64,000 nt of DNA from Hallella colorans (GCF_003096815.1 NZ_QENY01000017.1:1-64000), one strand, 5' to 3'; shown: positions 17,720 to 27,618, counted from the first letter of the stretch. Made by a program: numbers and translations. Notes: generated by a model not told the origin, from the sequence alone.

Positions 17720-20560
17720 TTATTTCTCGACTTTTATCTCGGCCACGTTCAACTTACCTTTGCGGCAAATGAGCCGGATGTCACTGATGCCCGAGCGGTT
17801 AATTTGAAACCTTTGCCAATCGCCCGAGCGTTGTCCTGTGTATATATCGAGAAATTGTCCTCCACCTGAAGACAATTGGATGGTATAAGTGGCGTCTGCC
17901 GAGCTGCCGGGCGCCCAATGAAATGTCAGGGCCCCTATCTTTTCGGAGGCTGGCGTCGAGATGGTCAACATGGCGTTTTCCATCGCACGCCAAAAAGTGG
18001 CCGTGTCTCCGTCAACGGCCTTTTGAGCGTCAACGCTGGCAGGCTCCGCCACCACGTCGAGCTTGAAGGCGCGCCTACCGCCAGTGGACGAGGCACGCCG
18101 GTCCACGACAGTAAACGTATCTTCCAAACGGATATCCTCCGACGACGCGCCTACCATCACTTTGAAATCACCCGGCTCGACCACACGCTCGTTTCGCTCG
18201 TTGATGAGTTGCAGGTGCTCGGGCCTCAGAACAAAAGATACCGCACGTGTCTGTCCAGGCTCAAGGTGCACGCGTTCAAATCCGCGAAGATTTTTCTCGT
18301 AGGTGGTAACCGAGCTGACAACGTCGCGCGTATAGAGTTGCACCACCTCGTCGCCGGCGCGCTTCCCCACGTTGGACACGTCGCAACTAACAACAATAGT
18401 ATCTGTGGCGCCAATATTCTTGGCCGATAGTCGCAAATTGGAATAAGCGAAGGTGGTGTAGCTCAAGCCATGACCAAAATAGTAGAGTGCGCCGTTGGCA
18501 CGCGAGGCATTGCCCAACGGTCCCAGAGTGTTGCCACCGTCAACCAGCGCGGCAGGCTTGGAGGGAAAATTGAAAGGTATCTGCCCCACGGTTTTGGGAA
18601 ATGTCACCGTAAGTTTGCCACTGGGATTGTAGTCACCAAAAAGCACGTCGGCCACAGCGGCTCCTCCCTGCGACCCGGGATACCACGCCTCCAATATGGC
18701 GGGGACAAACCTGTCAGCCCAATTGACGGACAATGGCCGGCCGTTGATGAGGACAAGCACCACGGGCTTGCCTACTGCCTGCACGGCTTGCAAGAGCTGG
18801 AGCTGCCTGCCAGGCAAGTCTAATGACGAGCGAGACTTGTTTTCCCCACACGTGCGAGCGTCGCCACCGAGTACCACCACCGCCACATCGCTCTGACGGG
18901 CTAAAGCTACGGCCCGGTCTATCTCGCTACGCTCTTGCGCTGTCATCGGGTAATCGACCAACTCTGATTCTGGCCAATGCTCATCCACGAGCTCGCACCC
19001 CTTGGCGTAAGTCACCTCCACGTCGCGGTCCACCTTGTCGCGTATGCCCTTGAGTACTGTCGTCACGTCTACAGCCAACGGACCGTAATGGGTCAGCGCA
19101 TACGCCGCATCGTCGGCATTGGGGCCGCACACGGCTATGCGCTTCACTTTGCTTTTATCCAAAGGCAGCAAGTTGTCTTGGTTTTTCAACAGCACAATAC
19201 ATTCACGCGAAGCCTGCAAAGCCACCTGCTGGTTTTCTTTGCTGTTCACCTCCCTGTCGGCCGCTCGCAGGTCCATCTGGTAGGGGTGGTCAAAGATGCC
19301 AACAATGAACTTGACGCGGAGAATATCTCTCAAGCGCTCGTCAATGACGTCCATCGGTATGCGCCCCTCCTTGACCAACTCGCGCAGGGGCAGCACAAAC
19401 GAGTCGGGCGAGCGAAAAGTGCAACGCACATTAAGCCCGGCCATAACGGCTTGGTACACGGCCTCTTTCATGTCTGCGGCAGTGTGATGCTTGGAATAGA
19501 GATATTCCAATGCATCACTATCCGACACCACATAGCCCCTGAACCCAAAACGATGGCGCAACACATCGGTCAACCAATACCGGCTGCCCTGTATGGGCAC
19601 GCCATCGTAATCGTTATAAGAGCTCATGGCGCCCAACAATCCGGCCTCTCTCACCACCCTGCCCCATGGGTAAAGGTGTATGTTCTCAACCTCTCGGGGC
19701 GGCATCTGCGGGTCCACGCGCGCCATACCCTCTCGCGCGCCCTTATTGTTGCTATAGGCAGCGAAATGCTTGGCCGTGGACGCCACTTGCCAATCGGTCT
19801 GCATGCCACAGGCCATTTGCACGCCAAGCTCAGCCACAAGGAAAGGGCTCTCGCCATAAACCTCCTCGTAGCGCCCCCAGCGCTGGTCACGCCCCACGTC
19901 TAATATGGGGGCGTACACATTGGTATAGCCTAACAGCCGAGCCTCTCTACCAGTGATATAGCCCACCTTGCGAACGAGTTTTCTATTCCACGTGGTTCCC
20001 AAGCCCAATTGTGTGGGAAAATTGGTGGCCTTGTAACTCTCCACGCCTCGTATACCCTCGTTGGTGAAATCGACAGGTATGCCGAGACGGGTTCGCTCCA
20101 CGAAAAAGCGTTGCACCTCGTTGATGGCCCACGCATGTTTGGAAGCGGGCCACACCCACGGATTGTCAGAGGGTGGCAATCCCCATTGACGAAAACCGTT
20201 GAGGTGTTCGTCGATTGCCCCGATACCGTCTTTCCACAATTTCTGATTCCAACTTTCATTGGGCAAATCGTCTTCCAACACGCGCTGGTAGCCATAGAGC
20301 GTCACCATCTGGCAAGTTTTCTCCTCGAGCGTCATTTGGCTGATGAGGTTGTCGATGCGGTCGTCTATATTGGCTTTGGGGTCTTCATAGACATCTTTTT
20401 TGCCGTTCTTGTTATAGTCTATCCACCCTTGACGGTAAATCTTGTTTTTAGGAAGGTTGTAGGTTTTCAACTTAGGACTATAACGATTGGGCGTTTGCGC
20501 CCAAACATTATGCCCGCACGGAGCTGTGAGCAACAGCAGAGTGATGAGCGAATGTTTCAT
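17720..20560 (-). CDS. Family GH3 glycoside hydrolase with C-terminal discoidin-like domain
   Basis: This 946-residue secreted enzyme (signal peptide 1-22) removes beta-linked sugars from oligosaccharide ends. After an EF-hand-like DYNKNGKKDVYED stretch (48-60) comes the GH3 TIM barrel with KHFAAYS (264-270) and the nucleophile Asp347 in VVSDSDALEYL. Next are the GH3 C-terminal domain (about 450-680), a fibronectin-III-like domain (about 715-790) and a C-terminal discoidin-type carbohydrate-binding module (about 825-946). The long CBM extension is uncommon. Glucosidase versus xylosidase cannot be settled. The adjacent SusC/D genes suggest a small polysaccharide utilization locus. Confidence 0.9.
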   Translation of the reverse strand: MKHSLITLLLLTAPCGHNVWAQTPNRYSPKLKTYNLPKNKIYRQGWIDYNKNGKKDVYEDPKANIDDRIDNLISQMTLEEKTCQMVTLYGYQRVLEDDLPNESWNQKLWKDGIGAIDEHLNGFRQWGLPPSDNPWVWPASKHAWAINEVQRFFVERTRLGIPVDFTNEGIRGVESYKATNFPTQLGLGTTWNRKLVRKVGYITGREARLLGYTNVYAPILDVGRDQRWGRYEEVYGESPFLVAELGVQMACGMQTDWQVASTAKHFAAYSNNKGAREGMARVDPQMPPREVENIHLYPWGRVVREAGLLGAMSSYNDYDGVPIQGSRYWLTDVLRHRFGFRGYVVSDSDALEYLYSKHHTAADMKEAVYQAVMAGLNVRCTFRSPDSFVLPLRELVKEGRIPMDVIDERLRDILRVKFIVGIFDHPYQMDLRAADREVNSKENQQVALQASRECIVLLKNQDNLLPLDKSKVKRIAVCGPNADDAAYALTHYGPLAVDVTTVLKGIRDKVDRDVEVTYAKGCELVDEHWPESELVDYPMTAQERSEIDRAVALARQSDVAVVVLGGDARTCGENKSRSSLDLPGRQLQLLQAVQAVGKPVVLVLINGRPLSVNWADRFVPAILEAWYPGSQGGAAVADVLFGDYNPSGKLTVTFPKTVGQIPFNFPSKPAALVDGGNTLGPLGNASRANGALYYFGHGLSYTTFAYSNLRLSAKNIGATDTIVVSCDVSNVGKRAGDEVVQLYTRDVVSSVTTYEKNLRGFERVHLEPGQTRAVSFVLRPEHLQLINERNERVVEPGDFKVMVGASSEDIRLEDTFTVVDRRASSTGGRRAFKLDVVAEPASVDAQKAVDGDTATFWRAMENAMLTISTPASEKIGALTFHWAPGSSADATYTIQLSSGGGQFLDIYTGQRSGDWQRFQINRSGISDIRLICRKGKLNVAEIKVEK

Positions 20561-20594
20561 TTTCGTTTTATAATTATTTTGTAGATAGTTTGTG

Positions 20595-20602
20595 CAAATA
20601 TA
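20595..20602 (-). promoter_or_regulatory. Promoter -7 box of the GH3 gene
   Basis: TATATTTG on the minus strand, 34 nt before the GH3 ATG. It suggests the GH3 gene has its own transcript, separate from SusC-SusD. Confidence 0.5.
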
Positions 20603-20777
20603 TGAAGAAATGTCGGGAAACAGACTTGTTCAAGCAAAAAAAATAAAAGAAAGAACAAACAGAGGCATTGCTGACGATACTATAAAATAAAGACTATCGC
20701 GCGTGGCTCAACGAGCGGATAGGAAATTATGGTGCTCAAGGCAGAATAAAAACGAAGAGAGCCGCATAAATGAACAT

Positions 20778-21240
20778 GCAAGAAAAAGCGAGCCTCGTTT
20801 TATTGTGTCATGAAAAAATCACAAAAACAAGTGGGTCGACACATGTCCTATTAGAAGCGGAATGATGAGACGACGCGCCATTTTTTGCGTCTGCGCCAAT
20901 CATCACAGCATGCGCGCTTTGCGATTACAGTCTATTGGCACCGCGTTTGAGCCGTAAAGGGACGTCGTTTCGGACTTGATCGTCCAACGGATAGGCACTA
21001 AACGCATGGCGAATAAGCACTAATGGCACTATTAATTCTTTCTTTTATTCACCCTTTTATATTGAAAAGCTCATATCTATCTATAAAACAACGATTTACT
21101 AAACATTGACGAAACTCGCATATTTGGGAGCTTCCACCAAACCAGTTGTAAATACGCGAAAATTAAAGGCATGTTTGTCAGCTATTTTCAACAGTTTATT
21201 TTCGCGTCATGAAAACATGCTTCACGATGTGGTGCACATC
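20778..21240 (+). repeat. Dispersed non-coding repeat, copy A
   Basis: These 463 bases align without gaps to 30301-30763 (constant offset 9523) with about 35 mismatches by eye. No conserved reading frame spans the copies. The 3' part contains an 8-bp inverted pair GCATGTTT (21169-21176) and AAACATGC (21213-21220), also present in copy B. It lies in a gene-free stretch between the GH3 gene and the zinc-ribbon cluster. Confidence 0.9.
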
Positions 21241-21885
21241 ACCTGACTTTATCATTTTACTGTGCTGTCATATAGCACACATTGAAAATCAGTTAGTTAT
21301 ATCATTTTGTAGGGTGACTTAGGGTGACGCAAATAGAAAAGGCGTACCTTTTGTACAATGCGCTAATTCCAATAAGAAGTGTGCTGCTACTCAAAAAGTT
21401 TACACGGAAACGCCAAAGAAAAAAGCGTTCGGGTATTCTATTGGGAAATTAAAATCCTATATTTGCCTACACCTTCTTTTTAGCCTAAACGCGTGAAATA
21501 ATGTTGGATGCTTACATTTTTCTTGCGTATTTGCTGGTTTAAGGATTCTGTGTTACGATATAGTCTTGCTATCTCAGTACACTGCTGACTGAGATAATAC
21601 ACATAATCCGTATCTCTTCCATCATGTCTTGCAACACTTTCGACAAGTCCGCAACTTACTCTTTGACAAGTATAAAGGTGCGAAAATATATCTAATATGC
21701 AAGAATATATACCGCTTTTTTTAAAAGGTTATTGAGGGATGTTTTGCGGGAAATAAAAGATAGAGGTAAAGTGGTTTTTACTATCGCTGAATAGTTACAA
21801 ATGAGAAATATTCTGTTAATTGATATCAAATATTTGACCCTAATTGGCATTATATCGAGATATGTCTTTTTGGCTCATCCGTCCC
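21241..21885. other. Gene-free stretch downstream of the zinc-ribbon cluster
   Basis: No supported frame is present. An 8-bp stem (TATCTCAG 21570-21577 with CTGAGATA 21589-21596) and a short doubled AGGGTGAC near 21313-21331 are the only structures seen. Confidence 0.45.
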
Positions 21886-23313
21886 TTACTCAGCCATGTC
21901 CGGGTCATCAATTAGGTATTGACGTAAACTGGCTTTAAGCGATGGCATTCCCTCTGTTCCGATGTCGTCCATTTTCCAGTCAGAATTTTCCTGTCTCATG
22001 GTGACATGAGCTATTCGAACAGGATGAGATTTAAATGGCGGATCAATAATTTTTACTCGAACATGTGCGACGTTATCACCATTAGAGTCTTGACTTAGAT
22101 CTACGTTTTCCACTTCCGCTCGTATATCGTAGGAATAGTCTTGAGCTTGCATGAAAAGATCAGAATCGATGAAGCCAGACTCGTGTTGATGGTAGATCTT
22201 ATCGTACTCCATTACTTTGTTCCAAAGCTCCTTCAGAATATCGGTACTATAAGCGTTGATGGTTACATCTTGGTCAAGAGAATTGAAAGCAGTCTTATAC
22301 ATTTCCAATACTGCTCGCTTAACATCATCTTTCATATCAGATGCACCCATGTCATATGTGTCATCAGAAACGGCAACGGAATCTACTAATGCAAGGGAAT
22401 CTGATGCTTCTGTATTATTTGGGGCTGTAGTCATGTTATCCAATGGCGTTGTTCCGTTGCTGGAAATCATAACTCCTATTCTTAAAGCACTAGAGAAAAT
22501 TAATATTGCCATGACTATCCAAAAAATGAGATCTGTATCGGATCGTACCACGAAATTTCGGTCTTCTTCATTCGTTATTTCTTCTTTCTTACAATATAGG
22601 ACGAGAAGCCATATCGCTCCAATCACCGGAATGACACTTATCAAGATCCACCACCCACTCTTGTTGATAGAGTGCAATCTGCGAACCTGCAAAGCGATTG
22701 ACGGGATAGCAAGTACTAATGAAACCATACTTGTGATGACGAAGAACCAATCACCTAAGATTATATCTACTGCAACAGCCCCTATCAATACGAGCATGTA
22801 GTATAAGTACGCTAACCAGAAACGCTCACGACCTATGGTAGAGCTGAAATCAAGATACTTCCCTATGAACTGCTTAACAAAGTAGTTGTTGAAATATCCT
22901 TCCTTGATGTCATCATTAAGATCTGTATCATCATCGGTATTGTTCGTATCATCAGGTGAAAGAAGAGTGCCGGTGACAGGTGTCGGCTGTGAAGTGGATG
23001 TCGTGACATTTCTCTCTGTACCCTCATGTTCGTCCATGACAATTGGGGTAGACTTGGTGACAGGCGATGGTTGTCCTTGCTGTTCTTCCCTCTCGTGAGG
23101 GATGCTCGTGCCATTCTGCAAGGGTTCGTTGCAATGTGGACAGACCGTTGTATTCTCCGGAATAAGTTCAGAACAAGCCGGACAGGGTATCATCTTTACC
23201 GGTTCTTCCTTTTCCGCTTTCTCCGTAAGCCATTCTCCGCAATATCTACATTTCTTGGCGACGGCTTTTATTTCTTCACCACAATAGGGACATGTCTTAG
23301 TCTTATCATTCAT
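21886..23313 (-). CDS. Double zinc-ribbon DUF805 membrane protein
   Basis: This 475-residue protein starts with two C4 zinc ribbons (Cys8/11/22/25 in CPYCGEEI...CRYCGEW and Cys44/47/58/61), followed by a Ser/Thr/Asp-rich linker to about residue 155. A DUF805-like membrane region (about 158-245, [20 protein letters not shown] ... [12 protein letters not shown]) comes next, then a further membrane helix (262-283). A C-terminal non-cytoplasmic domain (about 325-470, [30 protein letters not shown]) resembles the DUF3828 type. It is the last gene of the zinc-ribbon run, 24 nt after its neighbour. Function is unknown. Confidence 0.7.
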   Translation of the reverse strand: MNDKTKTCPYCGEEIKAVAKKCRYCGEWLTEKAEKEEPVKMIPCPACSELIPENTTVCPHCNEPLQNGTSIPHEREEQQGQPSPVTKSTPIVMDEHEGTERNVTTSTSQPTPVTGTLLSPDDTNNTDDDTDLNDDIKEGYFNNYFVKQFIGKYLDFSSTIGRERFWLAYLYYMLVLIGAVAVDIILGDWFFVITSMVSLVLAIPSIALQVRRLHSINKSGWWILISVIPVIGAIWLLVLYCKKEEITNEEDRNFVVRSDTDLIFWIVMAILIFSSALRIGVMISSNGTTPLDNMTTAPNNTEASDSLALVDSVAVSDDTYDMGASDMKDDVKRAVLEMYKTAFNSLDQDVTINAYSTDILKELWNKVMEYDKIYHQHESGFIDSDLFMQAQDYSYDIRAEVENVDLSQDSNGDNVAHVRVKIIDPPFKSHPVRIAHVTMRQENSDWKMDDIGTEGMPSLKASLRQYLIDDPDMAE

Positions 23314-23337
23314 TTTGAAAGTATTTATTTAGAATTG

Positions 23338-23955
23338 TTAATTATTTAATAGTTTGTCATAGAACTCCTTTCCTCCATCCTTTGTGAGCATGAAGTCATC
23401 CCAATCTACACTTGCGAAAGTCATTCCTAATACGCCAAAACCGACATCAATACCATCGGGATGTTGATTATTCACTATAGAGACCGTATTCCAGAACCAA
23501 TGCTTCTCTATGTTAATGGTATTATATTGATTGAAGGTTTTATCTATACCTTCATTAATCGTTTCTGTATCTAATGCCATGGCGCCTAATGTTCCTAACC
23601 CTGGAATGAGTAAATCGCCCCAGGAGGCAACCTCGTCTTGTACAGCTTCATGAACTCCGTCTAAAACTTTGTTATAGAGTCTAACCTCATTAGGTATTGT
23701 AAAATGTGCAATGATTAAAAAAACAACTATCCAGAATGCTTTTGCAAAGAAACTGGTAATCATATTCTTCACCTCAGGATCCATTTCATCAGAATCTGCA
23801 TCTTCATACACCGGCTCAGGTGTTACTGGTTCTGTGTTAGGGTTTGGCTGAGATATGACAACATCCTTAATCAGCCATTCTCCACAATGCTTGCATTTTT
23901 TAGCTGTCGCAAGAATTTCCTCTCCGCAATAGGGACATCTTTTGGTACTGTTCAT
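23338..23955 (-). CDS. Zinc-ribbon membrane protein
   Basis: The 205-residue protein has one C4 zinc ribbon (Cys7/10/21/24), an acidic linker, one membrane helix (about 70-88) and a ~110-residue non-cytoplasmic domain. That domain (NEVRLYNKVLDG ... FWNTVSIV ... VGFGVLGMTFAS) resembles the C-terminal region of the GYF-domain protein at 9553-10470 in length, order and hydrophobic pattern. The ATG overlaps the upstream gene's stop by 4 nt, indicating translational coupling. Function is unknown. Confidence 0.7.
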   Translation of the reverse strand: MNSTKRCPYCGEEILATAKKCKHCGEWLIKDVVISQPNPNTEPVTPEPVYEDADSDEMDPEVKNMITSFFAKAFWIVVFLIIAHFTIPNEVRLYNKVLDGVHEAVQDEVASWGDLLIPGLGTLGAMALDTETINEGIDKTFNQYNTINIEKHWFWNTVSIVNNQHPDGIDVGFGVLGMTFASVDWDDFMLTKDGGKEFYDKLLNN

Positions 23956-24515
23956 AATTCGTCAAATTTACTGTGGAACGCCGGTAAATGGAATAACAAG
24001 GCAACGACGCCGGCAACAAGTCCACCTGTCATGTCATAAACTGCATAGCCAATACAAAACCATGTGGCGATAGCGCCCAGACAATAAACGATTCTAAGTA
24101 TCTGAAAACTCATCAGCATCGTAAATATAAAGTAAGCTATCAGAGCTTGCCACCATTTCCAATCATAGACGTACCATAACAAACCGCCTAACAGCAAGGA
24201 TTCGGCCGACAACAAACAGCCCGTTATGGAAGAATAGCCTTCAACAACTTCTTCTAAAGTCTCATTGCCTTCGTCATCATTATCTGCAGGAACAGAAGCA
24301 GGCTGAGGGGCGAGGGCGCCAGTCTTTATGTCGTAGGCTTTCCTGTCTTTGTAACTAAACCAAGTTCCGCAATGCTTGCATTTTTTCGCATCAATGTTAA
24401 CCCATTCGTCGCAGGCAGGGCACTTCTTCTCAAGCCAGTTTCCACAATGCTTGCATTTTTTAGCTGTTGCCAGAATTTCAGAGCCACAGTATGGACAAAT
24501 TTTTGTTTCTTCCAT
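23952..24515 (-). CDS. Double zinc-ribbon multi-pass membrane protein
   Basis: Two zinc ribbons stand at the N-terminus of this 187-residue protein (Cys7/10/21/24 and Cys32/35/46/49). The second reads CPACDEWVNIDAKKCKHCG. After a linker come three or four hydrophobic helices (about 95-182). There is no extracytoplasmic domain. The gene overlaps the next by 4 nt. The ribbons are close relatives of those in the other members of the cluster, suggesting duplication. Function is unknown. Confidence 0.68.
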   Translation of the reverse strand: MEETKICPYCGSEILATAKKCKHCGNWLEKKCPACDEWVNIDAKKCKHCGTWFSYKDRKAYDIKTGALAPQPASVPADNDDEGNETLEEVVEGYSSITGCLLSAESLLLGGLLWYVYDWKWWQALIAYFIFTMLMSFQILRIVYCLGAIATWFCIGYAVYDMTGGLVAGVVALLFHLPAFHSKFDEL

Positions 24516-24611
24516 ATTCTATATAATTCGTATAAGCCTCAGACTCCCGCCCTACATCGTTTTATTGTAGGCAGGAAGTACTGAAGCGTGATTATGGATT
24601 TTGAAGACAGC

Positions 24612-25091
24612 TTACTCGTCTCCCAAGACATTCAGTTCGTAGGTAGGATAGATACCTTCACCATCTATCGTCACATTTTTGCCTTCCACCTTAATATTAC
24701 ATTCTCTTGGCTCCGAATAACCTTGCATAGCAGCATTGACAATTTCCTCATACTTTGCGTCTTGATTGGTTACAGAGGCGCCGTCGGTATCGAAAGTAAA
24801 GATTATCTTACCATCTGATATTTTCCACTTAAATGGAATATCAATCTCTTGATCCCCATTACTATAGACGGCAGACTCCATACCGGTTCCATCTTCATCC
24901 AGCACACAGTGCCAGCCTTCAAAATCCCCTGTGGAAGTATAGATACCAGCTATCCCAGCCGACTGTGCTTCCGTTTCGGCAGAGGATTGGACAGTGTCAA
25001 CCCCTTTGGCAGAATTAGTCTTCTTAGAATTACATGAGACAATTGTTAGCGATGCAATAATTGCAATTGACAGAATACTTAGTTTTTTCAT
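24612..25091 (-). CDS. Lipoprotein of the zinc-ribbon cluster
   Basis: The 159-residue product has a lipoprotein signal (MKKLSILSIAIIASLTIVSC, Cys20) and a small beta-rich domain with GIYTSTGDFEGWHCVLDEDG and WKISDGKIIFTF, a lipocalin-like strand pattern. The frame opens at 25127, but the ATG at 25091 begins the signal peptide. It follows the neighbouring zinc-ribbon gene by 22 nt. Probably anchored to a membrane facing the periplasm or surface; ligand unknown. Confidence 0.7.
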   Translation of the reverse strand: MKKLSILSIAIIASLTIVSCNSKKTNSAKGVDTVQSSAETEAQSAGIAGIYTSTGDFEGWHCVLDEDGTGMESAVYSNGDQEIDIPFKWKISDGKIIFTFDTDGASVTNQDAKYEEIVNAAMQGYSEPRECNIKVEGKNVTIDGEGIYPTYELNVLGDE

Positions 25092-25113
25092 AATTAAATT
25101 ATTTTGATTAGGA

Positions 25114-25878
25114 TTAATATGTTTCATATTTAATAGCGTCCCGCATATATTTATATTGCAACCAGCTAAAACCGAATGAAATTAATGCGAAAAAGAACTT
25201 ATATACTTCCTCGTCTTCAACCATAAAAGCAACTATAACTAAAGATGTCACACCGAACACAATGGATGCCAGCAACACTATGCCAATTTTCTTGATACTG
25301 CCTTCATACTTAGTAATCAGCACGATACTAAAGGCTACTTCTATCAGGCTAAAGATTAGTATCAAGACATCCACAACTTCAACATCTTCGATAATTCCAA
25401 ACAAGGATAGCGCTATGGACAGAATAACAAAAACAGTCTGTGGGCGACCGATTATCTCAAGACGCTTCATGACCCCGTACCAAAGTCCTACGGCGCCAAC
25501 CGCTTCTATAATTGACGCTATCGTCGCATTGATACCGATTGATTGGATTAAGGAAAGCACAAAGAAAACGAATCTAAACTTCCCCCCTCCATGTAAATCT
25601 CTTGAGATGTAAGGACAAACCGCTAAAGAATAGAGCAATGCGCCAGTTATGGCTATGAAGAATGATATTTGCGCGATTCCCTTAATATCTTCACTTAAAA
25701 CCCTTGGCTCAGTGTCCTCAGTGTCATTAGGTTTAGGCGTTGGCCCAGGCCTCTGCGCCGATACTGTTGGGCTAACGCCTGGCTTAGGTATAAGCCATTG
25801 CTTGCAATGCTTGCACTTTTTCGCCGATTCTATGATATATTCACCGCAAAAAGGGCATTGTTTTAAATTTTCGACCAT
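25114..25878 (-). CDS. Zinc-ribbon multi-pass membrane protein
   Basis: This 254-residue protein opens with a C4 zinc ribbon (Cys8/11/22/25 in CPFCGEYIIESAKKCKHC), then a Pro-rich linker (30-50) and about six or seven hydrophobic helices to the C-terminus. The frame extends to 25950; the ATG at 25878 places the ribbon at the N-terminus as in the other members. It belongs to the same run but has a different membrane architecture. No family assignment can be made for the membrane part. Confidence 0.65.
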   Translation of the reverse strand: MVENLKQCPFCGEYIIESAKKCKHCKQWLIPKPGVSPTVSAQRPGPTPKPNDTEDTEPRVLSEDIKGIAQISFFIAITGALLYSLAVCPYISRDLHGGGKFRFVFFVLSLIQSIGINATIASIIEAVGAVGLWYGVMKRLEIIGRPQTVFVILSIALSLFGIIEDVEVVDVLILIFSLIEVAFSIVLITKYEGSIKKIGIVLLASIVFGVTSLVIVAFMVEDEEVYKFFFALISFGFSWLQYKYMRDAIKYETY

Positions 25879-26010
25879 ACGTTTCCAGTATATATTTTTA
25901 AGACTCACTTGAACTATTATGAGAGCCCCATCAAGAAAGTAACATTGCATAGTTCTATCAAGACAGAACTCTTTAGAATAAGAATTAAATAATAGAGCCT
26001 TTAATTGCTA

Positions 26011-26622
26011 TTAGTTTTGTTTATAATAATGGTATTCTTCCTGTTCACTGTCTTTAAAAGACATACTATTACCATTTATCTCCAGATCAGAATATTGATA
26101 GGATTCATCTTTCTTGCAGTGATAATAATTGAACATGTCAGAGTAACAGCTTTTCTGAATTAGCTTTTCCAACTCATTTTTTTCTGCCACCAAATCTAAA
26201 AGATCACTACTGAGCACTTCATAAGGAGAGTAATGAACTTTTAGGCTCTTTTCCTCGACTGCGACCCGAAGCGTGGAGACATCATAGCTGACATATAGGT
26301 CGCCTGCTATAATTTCCCATTTCCCCTCAACATAAGAATCTAAAACATAATCGTAGGTGTCGTCTCCATATTCGTAATTTTTAGATATATATCTTTTAGT
26401 TTCAACCAAGGTTCCGGATGTGTCATCATTATTTCCCTTTTTGAATACCAAAGTCTCATTTACACTATCAACACTCTGGTCATTGGAGGTTAAATTATAT
26501 TGTGTGTTCCAAGTTCCTTGAATGGCCTCTGACAGTCTATCGTCGTCACATGAAGAGAATAGAGCGGACAACAAGACAAGAATGAAAAAACCACAGTGAT
26601 TTGGGATAGATACTCTATTCAT
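26011..26622 (-). CDS. Lipoprotein of unknown function
   Basis: A 203-residue lipoprotein with lipobox LFSSC near residue 25, followed by CDDDRLSEAIQGTWNTQYNL, a pattern seen in lipocalin-like stress lipoproteins of Bacteroidetes. The rest is rich in Tyr, Ser and Asp with alternating beta-strand pattern. It lies 11 nt downstream of the possible PH-like gene and 132 nt before the next zinc-ribbon gene. Confidence 0.65.
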   Translation of the reverse strand: MNRVSIPNHCGFFILVLLSALFSSCDDDRLSEAIQGTWNTQYNLTSNDQSVDSVNETLVFKKGNNDDTSGTLVETKRYISKNYEYGDDTYDYVLDSYVEGKWEIIAGDLYVSYDVSTLRVAVEEKSLKVHYSPYEVLSSDLLDLVAEKNELEKLIQKSCYSDMFNYYHCKKDESYQYSDLEINGNSMSFKDSEQEEYHYYKQN

Positions 26623-26633
26623 AGGTAAAATGA

Positions 26634-27125
26634 TTATTGTCCTTCAAGTGCAGATTGAAATATTGCCCCCAACTCTTCGATAGCTGTTTCATCAAAAAAT
26701 ATAGAGCCACCCATACGCAGCAAACCCACCACTCGGTCATTGACAATGAGCTGATGCCCCAAATAGGCCGATCCGAAGGCATGATCATGATGGCCAATGG
26801 CCAGTGAGGACACTTCTGATAATGGGAGAGAACCTTTATCGGATAAGGCAACCAAGCCACTCAAGAAGGAATCCTTCACACATTTATAGTACAAAGTCTT
26901 ATCCGTAATCATTAATCCAGACCAGCCATACCCTTTAAATGACCCAGGAATCTTATCATTTACGATAAGGAGAGGTTGCTCGTTTTTACAACCATCAGCA
27001 TAACGGTTGCAATGTTTTTCAATTAATTCTGACGTTATGGCGTCACCAACATAAACGTTCTTGCTAATTTTTTTACCAGACGATAAATACTTCTGAATGG
27101 CATTTTTCAAACTCAGTTCATTCAT
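26634..27125 (-). CDS. Uncharacterised soluble protein, possibly PH-like
   Basis: The 163-residue product has no signal peptide or membrane helix. The middle and C-terminal parts (SGLMITDKTLYYKCV near 70-85, SLPLSEVSSLAIG near 100, and a final helix EELGAIFQSALEG) follow the strand-strand-helix order of bacterial PH-like domains, where a TDKRLY motif and a final helix are usual. This match is from pattern only. It is the first gene of the zinc-ribbon run. Confidence 0.55.
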   Translation of the reverse strand: MNELSLKNAIQKYLSSGKKISKNVYVGDAITSELIEKHCNRYADGCKNEQPLLIVNDKIPGSFKGYGWSGLMITDKTLYYKCVKDSFLSGLVALSDKGSLPLSEVSSLAIGHHDHAFGSAYLGHQLIVNDRVVGLLRMGGSIFFDETAIEELGAIFQSALEGQ

Positions 27126-27182
27126 AGCTTTAATTTGATGATAATTATTAATAAAGAGTTAAATAGTATGCTATCATGATTT

Positions 27183-27416
27183 TCAGCTATGCCCGAATAA
27201 TAAATGAGGTGTGGACCCTAATCCACACTTTCTCAAAGTAAGGCTCTGGTAAAACCCAATAACAAAGAAAACATGAAAGAGGAATCCACACCCTATGCAG
27301 GTGTGAACTCGCCCAGACATATCTTTGTTCAATGTTATTAGTTTGAATTTACCAGATTCTACTTTTTGAACATCGATATCCGAACGGGAACACAAGCACT
27401 TCTTGTGACTATTCAT
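27183..27416 (-). CDS. Possible small zinc-ribbon protein
   Basis: A 77-codon frame starts MNSHKKCLCSRSDIDVQKVE and contains CLC and CIGCG pairs with a FKLITLNKDMSG stretch, recalling small rubredoxin-like ribbon proteins, and then a hydrophobic segment. A TATATTTG box (27420-27427) sits only 3 nt upstream, too close to drive this ATG. It may be a remnant. Two hairpins (GTGTGGA/TCCACAC and CACACC/GGTGTG) lie within its 3' half. Confidence 0.3.
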   Translation of the reverse strand: MNSHKKCLCSRSDIDVQKVESGKFKLITLNKDMSGRVHTCIGCGFLFHVFFVIGFYQSLTLRKCGLGSTPHLLFGHS

Positions 27417-27602
27417 TTGCAAATATATATAATATTTGTATAACAAACAATAATTTTCAAAGAAAAGAGTGTGGATATTCCTCATTTCGTTTATTCAAAA
27501 CATCTTTGCAAAGATATGATAGAAAATCTTCCACAAACAATAATTTATGGTTCAAGTTGGTTCAAATAATAAGTTTAAGAATGGTAAACTATTTATTTTA
27601 TG

Positions 27603-27610
27603 TATTTTTG
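27603..27610 (+). promoter_or_regulatory. Promoter -7 box of the divergent regulator
   Basis: TATTTTTG lies 8 nt before the ATG at 27619, so the transcript would be leaderless or nearly so. No clear -33 TTTG is present. Confidence 0.4.
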
Positions 27611-27618
27611 TAAAGAAT

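Noticed and set aside
17574-17807. A plus-strand frame near the GH3 3' end
   Set aside because: It runs antisense into the GH3 gene and has no recognisable sequence.
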